A DNA stretch of 28,882 nt from Enterocloster aldenensis (GTDB lineage: Bacteria > Bacillota > Clostridia > Lachnospirales > Lachnospiraceae): positions 1-28,882 of the forward strand of contig NZ_QVEX01000022.1 in assembly GCF_003434055.1 (NCBI RefSeq). Direction: 5' to 3'. The translations under genes and the position numbers were made by a program. Position 1 is the first letter of the stretch. Each line of letters starts with the position of its first letter. The notes under the pieces were generated by a model, which made no database searches, was not told where the DNA came from, and was given only the letters and a program-made list of their open reading frames with translations. Below, in pieces: positions 1 through 7,972 of the stretch.

Positions 1-235
1 GGATTTTAACAAATCCCACCCCAACTATTGACAAAGAGCCATAATTATTCAATGGATTATACGGAAAAATGCGGAAGAACCTCGCCCCACACCGGACTGG
101 CGGCTCCGCCGCACTGTAATATTCATCCACGTCGGTTATCCACCGTCATTATGACGAACACCTTGCTGTGACGGATTCGCTTTTTTCTTCGATTTCTGGT
201 AAAATACCAGTAACGAAACAGAGGAGCGAAGGACC

Positions 236-1889
236 ATGGCATCCAGTGCAAAGGACATCCAGTTCAAGGAACTGAAGGATACGATCCCACAACTGAATAC
301 AACCATCCGTACCCAGAATGATTTGATCGTATCCCTGCAGAAGATGCTGGAAGAACGCAATGCAAAGGACGATGAAAAAGACCGGATTATTTCAGATCTG
401 CAGGCACAGCTTGAATACTTCAAGCAGAAGCTTTTTGGCAGTTCCAGTGAACGACGCAGTGACATGCCCGGTCAGCTGAATCTTTTCTCCGTCCCTGATT
501 CCGGGGAAGAACCAATTCCGGAACTCATTGAACCGGAGTTTATCGAAGTGAAAGCTAGCAAACAAGGGCGTAAGCCCAAAGCGGACCATGATGGGATGTT
601 CGCAAATCTGCCAATCCATTATGAAGAGGTGGATACACTGACAGACGAAGAAAAACAGTGTCCTGCCTGTGGAACCATGATGGTTCCGATCGGCCATGAA
701 GAAATCAGGACAGAGCTGCGTTACACCAAAGCAAAGCTGGAACGTATTGTGTACGTTGCAACCACGTATGGCTGCCCTGTCTGCAAGGATATGGAAGTCC
801 CACAGTTTATCAAGGATGAAGGAGTTGCGGCACTAATCCCTGGAGGCTATGCCTCATCATCCCTTGTGTCACACATCATGTATGAAAAGTATGCAGATGC
901 GCTTCCGCTGTATCGACAGGAAAAAGGATTTGAACTCCTTGGAGTCAGCATCAGCAGAACGACCATGGCGGGCTGGATCATCACCTGTTCCCGGAATTAT
1001 CTGAAACCCGTGTATGACTACTTTCACCGTGAGTTACTGAAACGACATTTCCTGATGGCAGATGAAACACCCATCCAGGTCTTAAATGAACCTGGCCGGA
1101 GACCGCAGAGTAAGTCCTATGTCTGGCTGATGCGTTCCGGAGAAGACAGGCTGCCGCCCATCGTCCTGTACCATTATTCAGAGACGCGTGCCGGAGAACA
1201 TGCCGCGGACTTCCTGAAAGGAACCGCGGATGGTACTTATGTCATGGTTGATGGTTACAGTGGTTATAACAAGCTGAAAAAGATCCGAAGGTGCTGTTGT
1301 TACGCCCATATCCGGAGATATCTGATTGAAGCCATTCCAACCGGCCATGATAAGGACTACAGCCATCCGGCGGTTCAAGGCGTTCTGTATTGTAACAAGC
1401 TGTTTGAGTATGTACGCAGCTATAAGGAAAAGGAACTATCTTATATTCAGGTTTACAAACGCCGCCAGAAGGATCAGAAGCCGATCGTGGAAGGTTTCAT
1501 ACGCTGGCTGGATGCACACACAGCACCCAGAAAAAGGAAGCCGCATGAATCGGGCAGTGACTTATATCCGAAATCGAAAAGACACGCTGATGACGTATCT
1601 CGAAGACGGACGCTGCAGTCTGAGCAATAATCCATCGGAGAATTCAATCAGACCGCTAACCTTAGGCCGCAAGAACTGGCTTTTCAGCGACAGCCAGGAT
1701 GGTGCGAATGCGAGTATGGTAGTATATACCATGGTAGAGATGGCGAAAGCGCATGGGCTGCATCCATACAACTATCTGCAATACCTGCTCGACAGCCGCC
1801 CTGGCAAAGATACTACCGATACAGAATTTCAAGATCTCGCACCATGGAGTGAAAAAGCCAGGATAGAATGTAACAAAAAATCAGAGTAA
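236..1889 (+). pseudogene. tnpC: IS66 transposase, split by a one-base frameshift
   Basis: This would be a full-length IS66 transposase of about 550 residues. Residues 1-65 form a coiled-coil/leucine-zipper-like segment ending in FKQKLFGSSSER. A zinc-finger-like pair follows (CPAC near residue 142, then CPVC). The catalytic acidic residues lie in MADETPIQ (near 276), VDGYSGYNK (near 339) and, in the second frame, NNPSENSIRPLTLGRKNW. The ATG at 236 follows GAGGAG. The first frame runs off into an unrelated tail ending at 1630. The correct sequence resumes in the +1 frame. Removing one A from the A5 run at 1531-1535 restores PRKGSRMNRAV. IS66 tnpC is not known to need programmed frameshifting, so this is an inactivating indel or a sequencing error. 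Confidence 0.9.
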
Positions 1890-1899
1890 AACGCTCGCA

Positions 1900-1928
1900 A
1901 CCCTGACATCACATGTTGGTGTCAGGGT
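1900..1928. repeat. Inverted repeat near the IS66 right end
   Basis: ACCCTGACA at 1900-1908 is the exact reverse complement of TGTCAGGGT at 1920-1928, with an 11-base loop. It lies between the transposase stop (1889) and the element end (1963). It could act as a weak terminator or as a subterminal structural element. It has no T-tract. Confidence 0.55.
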
Positions 1929-1965
1929 AGATGTGTTGGGATACCCTAACACTTGGCGCTTACGT

Positions 1966-2940
1966 TTAAACGCCTATAGGGTCCTTTTTACTAATCCATT
2001 CTCTGTATTGCACTGGATCCAGCGTCTTTCCCCGCCGGTTTTTTAAACCATCCACAATAGCCCTATTTAAAATATTCAGACGGACCTTATGATATCCTTT
2101 ATATTTGGGCTTAATCGCTGCTGCAATCATTAGCTTAAATATCTTTAATGTCATAGTAGAATATGCTATAATCCTAATTATTACATTATTTTTAAATTCA
2201 CGAATCAAAAAATATTTATTACGAATTGAATAATACTCCTTCCACCATGCATCCGGCGCCATATAATTATTACATAGTGGCGGATCCTGGTGTTCTATTA
2301 TCGCGTCTCTAACCACATATACCCCGAATTTTCTGGATACACGATATGTATATTCAGTATCATCTCCATAAATAAACAAACTGCCGTCAGCAATCCCTAC
2401 CGTCTCCACTGCTTTCCGAGAAAACAATGGACCTACAAATGCATTGGCATCTACCTGAACAACATCCTTTAACTCCTCATATTTATTCACAATCTGCCTT
2501 TCATTTAGCATCCATCCTTCCAACCTCTTGTGGTGGTAAAATTGATACTCCCTCAAATCAATGCCGTAAATAAGGGGGCATATTCCTCCCACATTTGGAA
2601 ACTTTCTCTGATATTTAAGCAACTGCTCTAGGCAGTCGGGACATGGATATGCATCATCATCCATAATCCAATACCAATCTGCATCATAACAATCCCTAGC
2701 GGTTTTCATTCCTGCCTCAAACCCACCTGCTCCACCGGTATTTTCTGAAAGCCAAAGAACATCTATACAGTCATATTTGTCTGCATATTGTCTAAGGTTT
2801 TCTTTCTCTCTAAGTCCACTATTATTATCTATAACCAGTATTTTATGAACAGGTATCGTCTGCTCACGTAAAGACTGCAAACATCTAAATAATGTGCCTG
2901 TCCGATTATAGGTTACTGTAATTGCCACTATTCTTTCCAT
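1966..2940 (-). CDS. GT2 family glycosyltransferase (galactofuranosyl/rhamnosyl-transferase-like)
   Basis: A 324-residue cytoplasmic GT-A glycosyltransferase. The N-terminus (VAITVTYNRTGTLFRCLQSL) is the nucleotide-sugar-binding start of GT2 enzymes. DDD at 94-96 in WIMDDDAYP is the metal-binding motif. FIYGDDTEY (GDD at 192-194) resembles the acceptor/catalytic-base motif of GlfT-type galactofuranosyltransferases and WbbL-type rhamnosyltransferases. The sugar cannot be assigned. The ATG is preceded by TGAGGT at normal spacing. It is the last gene of the polysaccharide operon. A 603-bp gap with gene remnants separates it from the preceding gene, and an IS66 end lies 3 bases beyond its stop, so any native terminator has been displaced. 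The stop codon lies inside the predicted IS target duplication, so the reading frame appears unharmed. Confidence 0.9.
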   Translation of the reverse strand: MERIVAITVTYNRTGTLFRCLQSLREQTIPVHKILVIDNNSGLREKENLRQYADKYDCIDVLWLSENTGGAGGFEAGMKTARDCYDADWYWIMDDDAYPCPDCLEQLLKYQRKFPNVGGICPLIYGIDLREYQFYHHKRLEGWMLNERQIVNKYEELKDVVQVDANAFVGPLFSRKAVETVGIADGSLFIYGDDTEYTYRVSRKFGVYVVRDAIIEHQDPPLCNNYMAPDAWWKEYYSIRNKYFLIREFKNNVIIRIIAYSTMTLKIFKLMIAAAIKPKYKGYHKVRLNILNRAIVDGLKNRRGKTLDPVQYREWISKKDPIGV

Positions 2941-3072
2941 AATTACCTCAAAATGAGCCTATCACATTCAATGTTTCCTGTATGAATATCTCATGCGTCC
3001 TCATTACTTGACGTCCAACTCTAATACTATATTCAGCATAGATGATACTGATTTATACTTATAATAACATTT

Positions 3073-3198
3073 TTAAGCGTCCTCTGTCATCTGAACAAAT
3101 TCATTATCATTCTCTCCCTTTAAACAGGAAATTTCATCTCTCACCTTTCCATAAAACACATGAATATACGCTATATGATTATTCAAATGAACATCCAT
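3073..3198 (-). pseudogene. Short remnant frame, possibly a hydrolase fragment
   Basis: A 41-codon minus-strand frame from ATG (3196-3198) to TAA (3073-3075) translates as a soluble-looking peptide including HIAYIHVFYGKVRDEI and KGENDNEFVQMTEDA. The pattern faintly recalls the C-terminal part of small Nudix-type hydrolases, but the Nudix box is absent. No ribosome site was seen and stops lie immediately upstream in frame. It may be chance. It is listed because it sits beside another remnant in the same strand sense. Confidence 0.2.
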
Positions 3199-3312
3199 CA
3201 CTTATTAAATTCGATATATCTGTCATTGTATTCTCTTGAGCTTCACCCAATCCCCATATGCACTGAACCAATAATAATAAAAAGAGCCATGATTTAAAGT
3301 TTCTTCGATGTA

Positions 3313-3471
3313 TTAAGCATATATTTCACTACCATCTTCTTCCAATGCCTCAAACAAAGAATCTGGATATTTCATAAGAATACCATAGCCACAAGTAACT
3401 AAATTACCAGCAAAATTTACTACTTTATTTTGTTCAATGACTAATTTACTTTGTAATCTTGGAACGCAATT
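3313..3471 (-). pseudogene. C-terminal remnant of an unidentified operon gene
   Basis: An open minus-strand frame of 52 codons ending at TAA (3313-3315), with no start codon of its own. It reads NCVPRLQSKLVIEQNKVVNF then AGNLVTCGYGILMKYPDSLF, ending EALEEDGSEIYA. The composition is that of a genuine soluble protein C-terminus rather than random AT-rich translation. The frame is closed upstream by a stop at 3472-3474. I do not recognise the family. It is most simply the tail of a polysaccharide gene deleted from between the two flanking genes. Confidence 0.35.
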
Positions 3472-3543
3472 TTATTTCTAGATTTACTCAAAAGATGTAA
3501 AAAAGCCCCTAAATCTCGAAATATACAAGTTTTTAATTTTATA

Positions 3544-6500
3544 CTATTTTATTATTGATTTTAAGATGTTTAAAAATTTATTAATACTTTTTTTGCACCC
3601 AGAATCTAACCTAAAAAACGAAGAACCTTTCAATTTGTTTATTTCTTTTTTCATTTGTTCTATGTCGTTATTACGCATTTGCTTTGTTTGTGTTGCCAGA
3701 ATATTATATTTTTTCTGCATACATTCAATTTCATGTTGCATTTGATTCAAACGATCATCTTGTGCCTTTTCCCAATCATATAATATTGGAAATTCGTCTC
3801 TCATTTGATTTAGACGCTCATCTTGTGCTGTTTGCCATTCATATAATATTTTTATATCTGTTTGTACTTGTCTTATTTCCTCCTCTATTTTATCATATTT
3901 ATCATGAAAGAGCCGTTCTTGCTCCAAGACAATGTCATATAACGTATACTCCTCTTTAAAACCATTAACACCAGCCAATGATTTTTCTAACCACTGACTA
4001 CTTTCTTCCCTTTTTGCTGCTAAAATATAGTTTATTTCATTATAATTAATAGGTTCTTTAAAAAAATCGTTGGATAATAAATCATTTTTATTTTCAATCA
4101 TTCGATGTTCCAGTCCCAGCAATTTAAGTATAGAAAGTATTCTTGTTGCGCCTCTCCATTGCCACTTATTATAAACAACGCAGAATTGTCTCTGGAATAT
4201 TAAAGCAAAGCATACCCCATGAAATGAATCTGTAATAAAGAAATCAGAGTTTGCTATTGTTGCTAACCATTCTTCATTTTTAACATTTTTCAATGTCTCT
4301 ATTGACCATTGAAAATCTCCATTAGGATAACCATCTGTATCTATTACTGCCAATGCATTTCCGGAACACTTTTTTTCGGCCAATTCTTTAATCAAATCCG
4401 CTCTATCTTGAGTTGGATCTAATATATAAGCACCAACATAGTGTTCCTTTGGCAAACGAAGTTTTCCTATTCGTGCCATATTTTCGTAGAGACTTTTATC
4501 GCAAAGAAAAACGGGATCTAAAACCCATTTTGTGTCGATATCAAAAACATCTTTAGCTAAAGAAACTCCCGACTCTTCCCGCACTGAAAACTTTTGAAAT
4601 CGTTTAAAAAAATATTTTGCTTTCTCACATAATTCTTTATTTCCCTCAAACTGCTCTGTTCCAAAGGAAGCAGCATAAGCGATTTTATATTTATTAGATT
4701 TCACCCAATCCAAACAAGAATAAAAATTCATATTTTCTATAAAATGAGCTCTTACTAACTGATCCGATGCTAGTACAAAACAGCCACATATATCATTCAA
4801 ATCCACCATTGCATATTTATTTTTATACACAGGAGCAATATCGCATCTTTGATATGGGTTCTCCAAAAAAAGTTCTAACCTATCATCATATTTACAAAAA
4901 TTACAATCAGCAGCTTTGTCAATCATTAAAACTGTAAAGCCTCTATCTGTCAAATATTGATATAAGGCATAATTAGTCAAATTATTCCCAATATTGTGAT
5001 TGAACAAACATACAATTCCAATATCGTGCTCTCCAGATAAGGCTAACTTAACAGATTCGTTAAAAGTCTTCTTCTGCAGCAGTCTTAGAAAATATGAATA
5101 ATTTTTATTCCTATTTCTACCTTCACCATAAAATCTGTTTCCTTTATTTAATGCCCATTCCAATGGAACATTTTCATATCTTGCAAATAATCTGCATGCT
5201 TGCGTCCAATATGTTTGTGCTTTAATATTGTTAACCAAGACAATGCTTGTCCCCATATTGTCATTCCATGAAGAATCATGCATATCAATTCCCCAGAAAT
5301 CACCAATTGTAAAATCCCCCTGCCTAGGAAAGTCAGCATATCTACAATTTTCGCATGTATCATTTCTTCCCAGAATATTCTGGAAGGCTTGTTGGTACCA
5401 ATCTTTCTCATAAGATGGAAACAATACATCTCCACTTTTTAGTTCTACTCTATATCCAGTGGAAGACCATCCTTGTTTTTTATCTCTAAATATAATATTA
5501 CTTACATTATCAATTCCATAATTTTCATCTAAGTAATTTCTAAATAAAACATTTGACGGTGCATAAAAACAGAGAAGATCAATGGTTAATAGCTTATCAT
5601 TCAAATAGCTTTCGCCCAAATACGACTTTAGTCCAGCCACCTGGCATGGTAATCCAAAAAAGGCTACCTGTATATTTTGTTCTAATAACGCCTTAATCTG
5701 GCTATACGACTTCTTTATATTACTTTGTACGTATTTAGAATTTCTCAATATTTCAATATCGTTTAAATTGTTAATGCCGACATATTCACAATAAAAATCC
5801 TCGCTCCACTTCGCACCAAATACCCATCCACCTTTTTCTATAATATCTTGAGCAATTATTGAAAAAAAGCCACCTGATGAAGAAATCATTCTTGTCTTTT
5901 CATCAGCCCATACTGCGTAACATTCCGGTTTAGTAAAATTATTATTTTTCTTTACTGTTACTGCCGGGCATACACCAACGCACTTATTACATTTAATACA
6001 CGTGTCTCTATCTACAAATGGTTTTAAGAATCCGTTTGAATCATAGCACATTTTAATGGCATTAGATGGACAAATATTATAACATGCCCCACATCCTGTA
6101 CAATTAATATTTTCTTTCAAAACAGAAGGTTCTACTTTTTCGAAACATGCTATCAGAGTCCAATTATCTGCATATGCATTGCTTCTCTTGGTCATTATAA
6201 ATCCTAATTTACCAAGTTCATCTATTATATCAACAGAATAGAAACGCGATTGTTTGAATTTTTCTTTACCTTTATAGGAAACTACTATCTTTCTGTAATG
6301 TAATGACAATTGTCCTAAAAACCATGCTGGATTATTCAAACTTTCTATAATATCTGTACATACAGCAATTTCCGCATCGTAATCCGGAAACTGATACTCA
6401 TTCATATCAGCTATTATATCAGTATTCCTATGGACAATTGAATAGTAATGGATAACATTAGGTAAGATGCGATTAAGCTGCCTGTCCTTAATGCTGAAAT

Positions 6501-6651
6501 CTACAATTTTCCTATTATTATCTATAAGCCCTAATATTGCAATAATTTGTTTATACCACATTGGTTCTTCTACAGCTAAAGATAATTGACCATTTCCCTC
6601 ATTAATTACTTCATAACTTTTTTTTTCCATATTTGTTTCCATCACTTTCAC
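3544..6651 (-). CDS. Fusion protein: methyltransferase-like, 4Fe-4S/FrhB-type, polysaccharide pyruvyltransferase, coiled coil
   Basis: A 1035-residue protein with four parts. Residues 45-170 resemble the C-terminal half of a class I methyltransferase (DIIESLNNPAWFLGQL, RKIVVSY) without a visible SAM-binding glycine loop. Residues 184-228 hold two 4Fe-4S motifs, CTGCGACYNICP and CIKCNKCVGVCP. Residues about 243-530 match the coenzyme F420 hydrogenase/dehydrogenase beta (FrhB) fold, with SSSGGFFS, FFGLPCQVAGL and a CENCRYADFPRQGDFTIGDF segment. Residues about 543-895 match polysaccharide pyruvyltransferases, including FFITDSFHGVCFALIF at 804-819. Residues 910-1010 are a charged coiled coil with two 21-residue repeats. 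The likely role is pyruvyl or redox decoration of the polymer. FrhB-pyruvyltransferase pairs are known in gut polysaccharide loci, but the reaction is unproven. The start is uncertain: GTG at 6651, or ATG at 6642 or 6630, none with a strong ribosome site. An IS630 element lies 29 bases upstream and may have displaced the native leader. Confidence 0.85.
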   Translation of the reverse strand: MKVMETNMEKKSYEVINEGNGQLSLAVEEPMWYKQIIAILGLIDNNRKIVDFSIKDRQLNRILPNVIHYYSIVHRNTDIIADMNEYQFPDYDAEIAVCTDIIESLNNPAWFLGQLSLHYRKIVVSYKGKEKFKQSRFYSVDIIDELGKLGFIMTKRSNAYADNWTLIACFEKVEPSVLKENINCTGCGACYNICPSNAIKMCYDSNGFLKPFVDRDTCIKCNKCVGVCPAVTVKKNNNFTKPECYAVWADEKTRMISSSGGFFSIIAQDIIEKGGWVFGAKWSEDFYCEYVGINNLNDIEILRNSKYVQSNIKKSYSQIKALLEQNIQVAFFGLPCQVAGLKSYLGESYLNDKLLTIDLLCFYAPSNVLFRNYLDENYGIDNVSNIIFRDKKQGWSSTGYRVELKSGDVLFPSYEKDWYQQAFQNILGRNDTCENCRYADFPRQGDFTIGDFWGIDMHDSSWNDNMGTSIVLVNNIKAQTYWTQACRLFARYENVPLEWALNKGNRFYGEGRNRNKNYSYFLRLLQKKTFNESVKLALSGEHDIGIVCLFNHNIGNNLTNYALYQYLTDRGFTVLMIDKAADCNFCKYDDRLELFLENPYQRCDIAPVYKNKYAMVDLNDICGCFVLASDQLVRAHFIENMNFYSCLDWVKSNKYKIAYAASFGTEQFEGNKELCEKAKYFFKRFQKFSVREESGVSLAKDVFDIDTKWVLDPVFLCDKSLYENMARIGKLRLPKEHYVGAYILDPTQDRADLIKELAEKKCSGNALAVIDTDGYPNGDFQWSIETLKNVKNEEWLATIANSDFFITDSFHGVCFALIFQRQFCVVYNKWQWRGATRILSILKLLGLEHRMIENKNDLLSNDFFKEPINYNEINYILAAKREESSQWLEKSLAGVNGFKEEYTLYDIVLEQERLFHDKYDKIEEEIRQVQTDIKILYEWQTAQDERLNQMRDEFPILYDWEKAQDDRLNQMQHEIECMQKKYNILATQTKQMRNNDIEQMKKEINKLKGSSFFRLDSGCKKSINKFLNILKSIIK

Positions 6652-6680
6652 TTATTGCCCAAAAAGTCAAAAAGGTACTA

Positions 6681-6698
6681 GTAGTGTAAAAAGTTTGT
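6681..6698 (+). repeat. IS630 left terminal inverted repeat
   Basis: Eighteen bases that match the right end (7870-7887, complement) except at two adjacent positions (GT versus AC). The repeat directly follows target dinucleotide TA. Confidence 0.85.
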
Positions 6699-6741
6699 AA
6701 TACCCAAAATAAAGTGGTAAGATAAGCTTGAGGTGATTAAT

Positions 6742-7869
6742 ATGCGTCCAAGAAAATATCATGTTACTTTAACGCAGGAAGAATATAATGAGTTATTACA
6801 TCTTGTAAAAAAGGGAACCACTCAAGCTCACAAAATCACACATGCCCAGGTCCTTCTGAAACTGGACGAATCCTTTAATGAGAAGCCATGGAACGTTGAA
6901 GACATCTCGGATGCCTATCACATCTCTACCCATGCTATCTGTGACATTGCCGCCCGTTTCGTAGATGGCGGACTTGCCCATGCACTTGAGCGCAAAAAGC
7001 AGATGAACCGTCATCATAAGATTACCGGGGATATCCAGGCCCCGATTATTGCGGTTGCCTGCTCGGATGCCCCCAGGGGCGGGACCGTTGGACCCTGCAG
7101 CTCATTGCCGACCATCTGGTGGAACTGGGGGTTGTAGATTCCTTATCCGCCACCGCGGTAGGCACTACATTAAAAAAACGAACTTAAGCCCTGGCTTCAT
7201 GAAGAATGGTGCATCCCAAAACCCGGAGCGGAATTCGTAGCGGATATGGAAGATGTACTTCAGGTATACGAACGCGCCTATGATGCTTCCAATCCGGTTG
7301 TCTGCCTGGATGAAACAAGCAGGCAGTTGATAAAAGAGACACGTCTCTCCCTCCCGCCCCGCCCGGGAACAACCGCAAAGATAGACCATGAATACTGGCG
7401 GTGTGGAGTAGCCAATCTGTTTATGATGTTTGAGCCCTTAACCGGACAGCGTCATGTTGCAGTAAGCTAGACACGCACCCGGAAGGATATTGCCCACTGC
7501 GTCAAACAGCTGGTGGACGAATACTACCCCAACAGCAGTAAGGTGGTGCTTGTCATGGACCATCTGAATACGCATGCCATATCGTCCCTTTATGAGGCAT
7601 ATGAACCAGAGGAAGCGCTGCGCCTGTCAAAACGCCTGTAAATCCACTATACCCACAAACATGGAAGCTGGATGGATATGGCAGAGATAGAAATCGGGAT
7701 TATGAACCGTCAGTGCCTTGGCAGCTATACATCCAGTAAGGAGGAGATGGAGCATAAAGTGTCATGCTGGTGTCAAAAGAGGAATGCCCAGAAGGCGACG
7801 GTAAACTGGCAGTTTACCACTAAGGATGCAAGGATTAAGCTAAAATCACTTTATCCAGTTATTGAATAA
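6742..7869 (+). pseudogene. IS630-family DDE transposase, multiply broken
   Basis: The ATG at 6742 follows GAGGTG at good spacing and is preferred to the GTG at 6733. The N-terminus has a helix-turn-helix-like region (WNVEDISDAYHISTHAICDI). The frame breaks at the G-run 7076-7079, where one G appears lost. The correct sequence (DRWTLQLIADHLVELGVVD) continues in another frame to the A-run 7172-7178 and then returns to the first frame. Catalytic motifs remain readable: CLDETSRQL near 7303, VMDHLNTH near 7553 and SWMDMAEIEIG near 7668. In-frame stops occur at 7468 (TAG) and 7639 (TAA). Two frameshifts and two nonsense codons make it a clear pseudogene. Confidence 0.9.
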
Positions 7870-7887
7870 ACAAACTTTTTGTACTAC
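7870..7887 (-). repeat. IS630 right terminal inverted repeat
   Basis: Complement of the left repeat at 6681-6698 with two mismatches. It is followed by TA at 7888-7889. The transposase stop codon (7867-7869) abuts it. Confidence 0.85.
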
Positions 7888-7972
7888 TAGACTCTTATAA
7901 TAAAAACACAATGCATAATAAAACAATAGAAAGCTAAACAGATATAAATGTCGCCGTTTAAGTTATAACATA

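Larger units (their letters stand above)
1..1963 (+). mobile_element. IS66-family insertion sequence (left end not identified)
   Basis: The right end is seen at 1963. Read inward on the minus strand it begins GTAAGCGCCAAG, the GTAAGCG-type terminus of IS66 elements. No matching left end was found in 1-235, so the element probably starts upstream of the window or has a diverged left end. Only the large transposase gene is present. tnpA and tnpB are absent or lie outside. The right end falls 3 bases from the stop of the GT2 gene at 1966. IS66 elements normally make 8-bp target duplications, so GTTTAAAC at 1964-1971 is the predicted right copy. Bases 1-235 hold no recognisable gene. Confidence 0.85.
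2941..3543. other. Gene-poor gap with decayed reading frames
   Basis: About 600 bases with no intact gene between two minus-strand polysaccharide genes. It is AT-rich and contains at least two short minus-strand frames with protein-like composition (3313-3471 and 3073-3198), listed separately. No clear promoter or terminator was found. The spacer looks like the residue of one or two deleted operon genes. Confidence 0.5.
6681..7887 (+). mobile_element. IS630-family insertion sequence, 1207 bp, decayed
   Basis: The ends are defined by 18-base terminal inverted repeats, GTAGTGTAAAAAGTTTGT at 6681-6698 and the complement of GTAGTACAAAAAGTTTGT at 7870-7887, differing at two positions. Each end is flanked by TA (6679-6680 and 7888-7889), the expected IS630/mariner target duplication. 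The element sits between two polysaccharide genes, opposite to their transcription. Its only gene is a pseudogene, so it can move only if a related transposase acts in trans. Confidence 0.9.

Noticed and set aside
236..1889. Programmed frameshifting in the IS66 transposase
   Set aside because: The A5 run lacks a slippery heptamer and stimulatory structure, and the needed shift is +1. IS66 tnpC is normally a single frame.
3042..3239. Plus-strand open frame of 65 codons in the operon gap
   Set aside because: No ribosome site, low-complexity composition, and it lies antisense to the better minus-strand remnant at 3073-3198.
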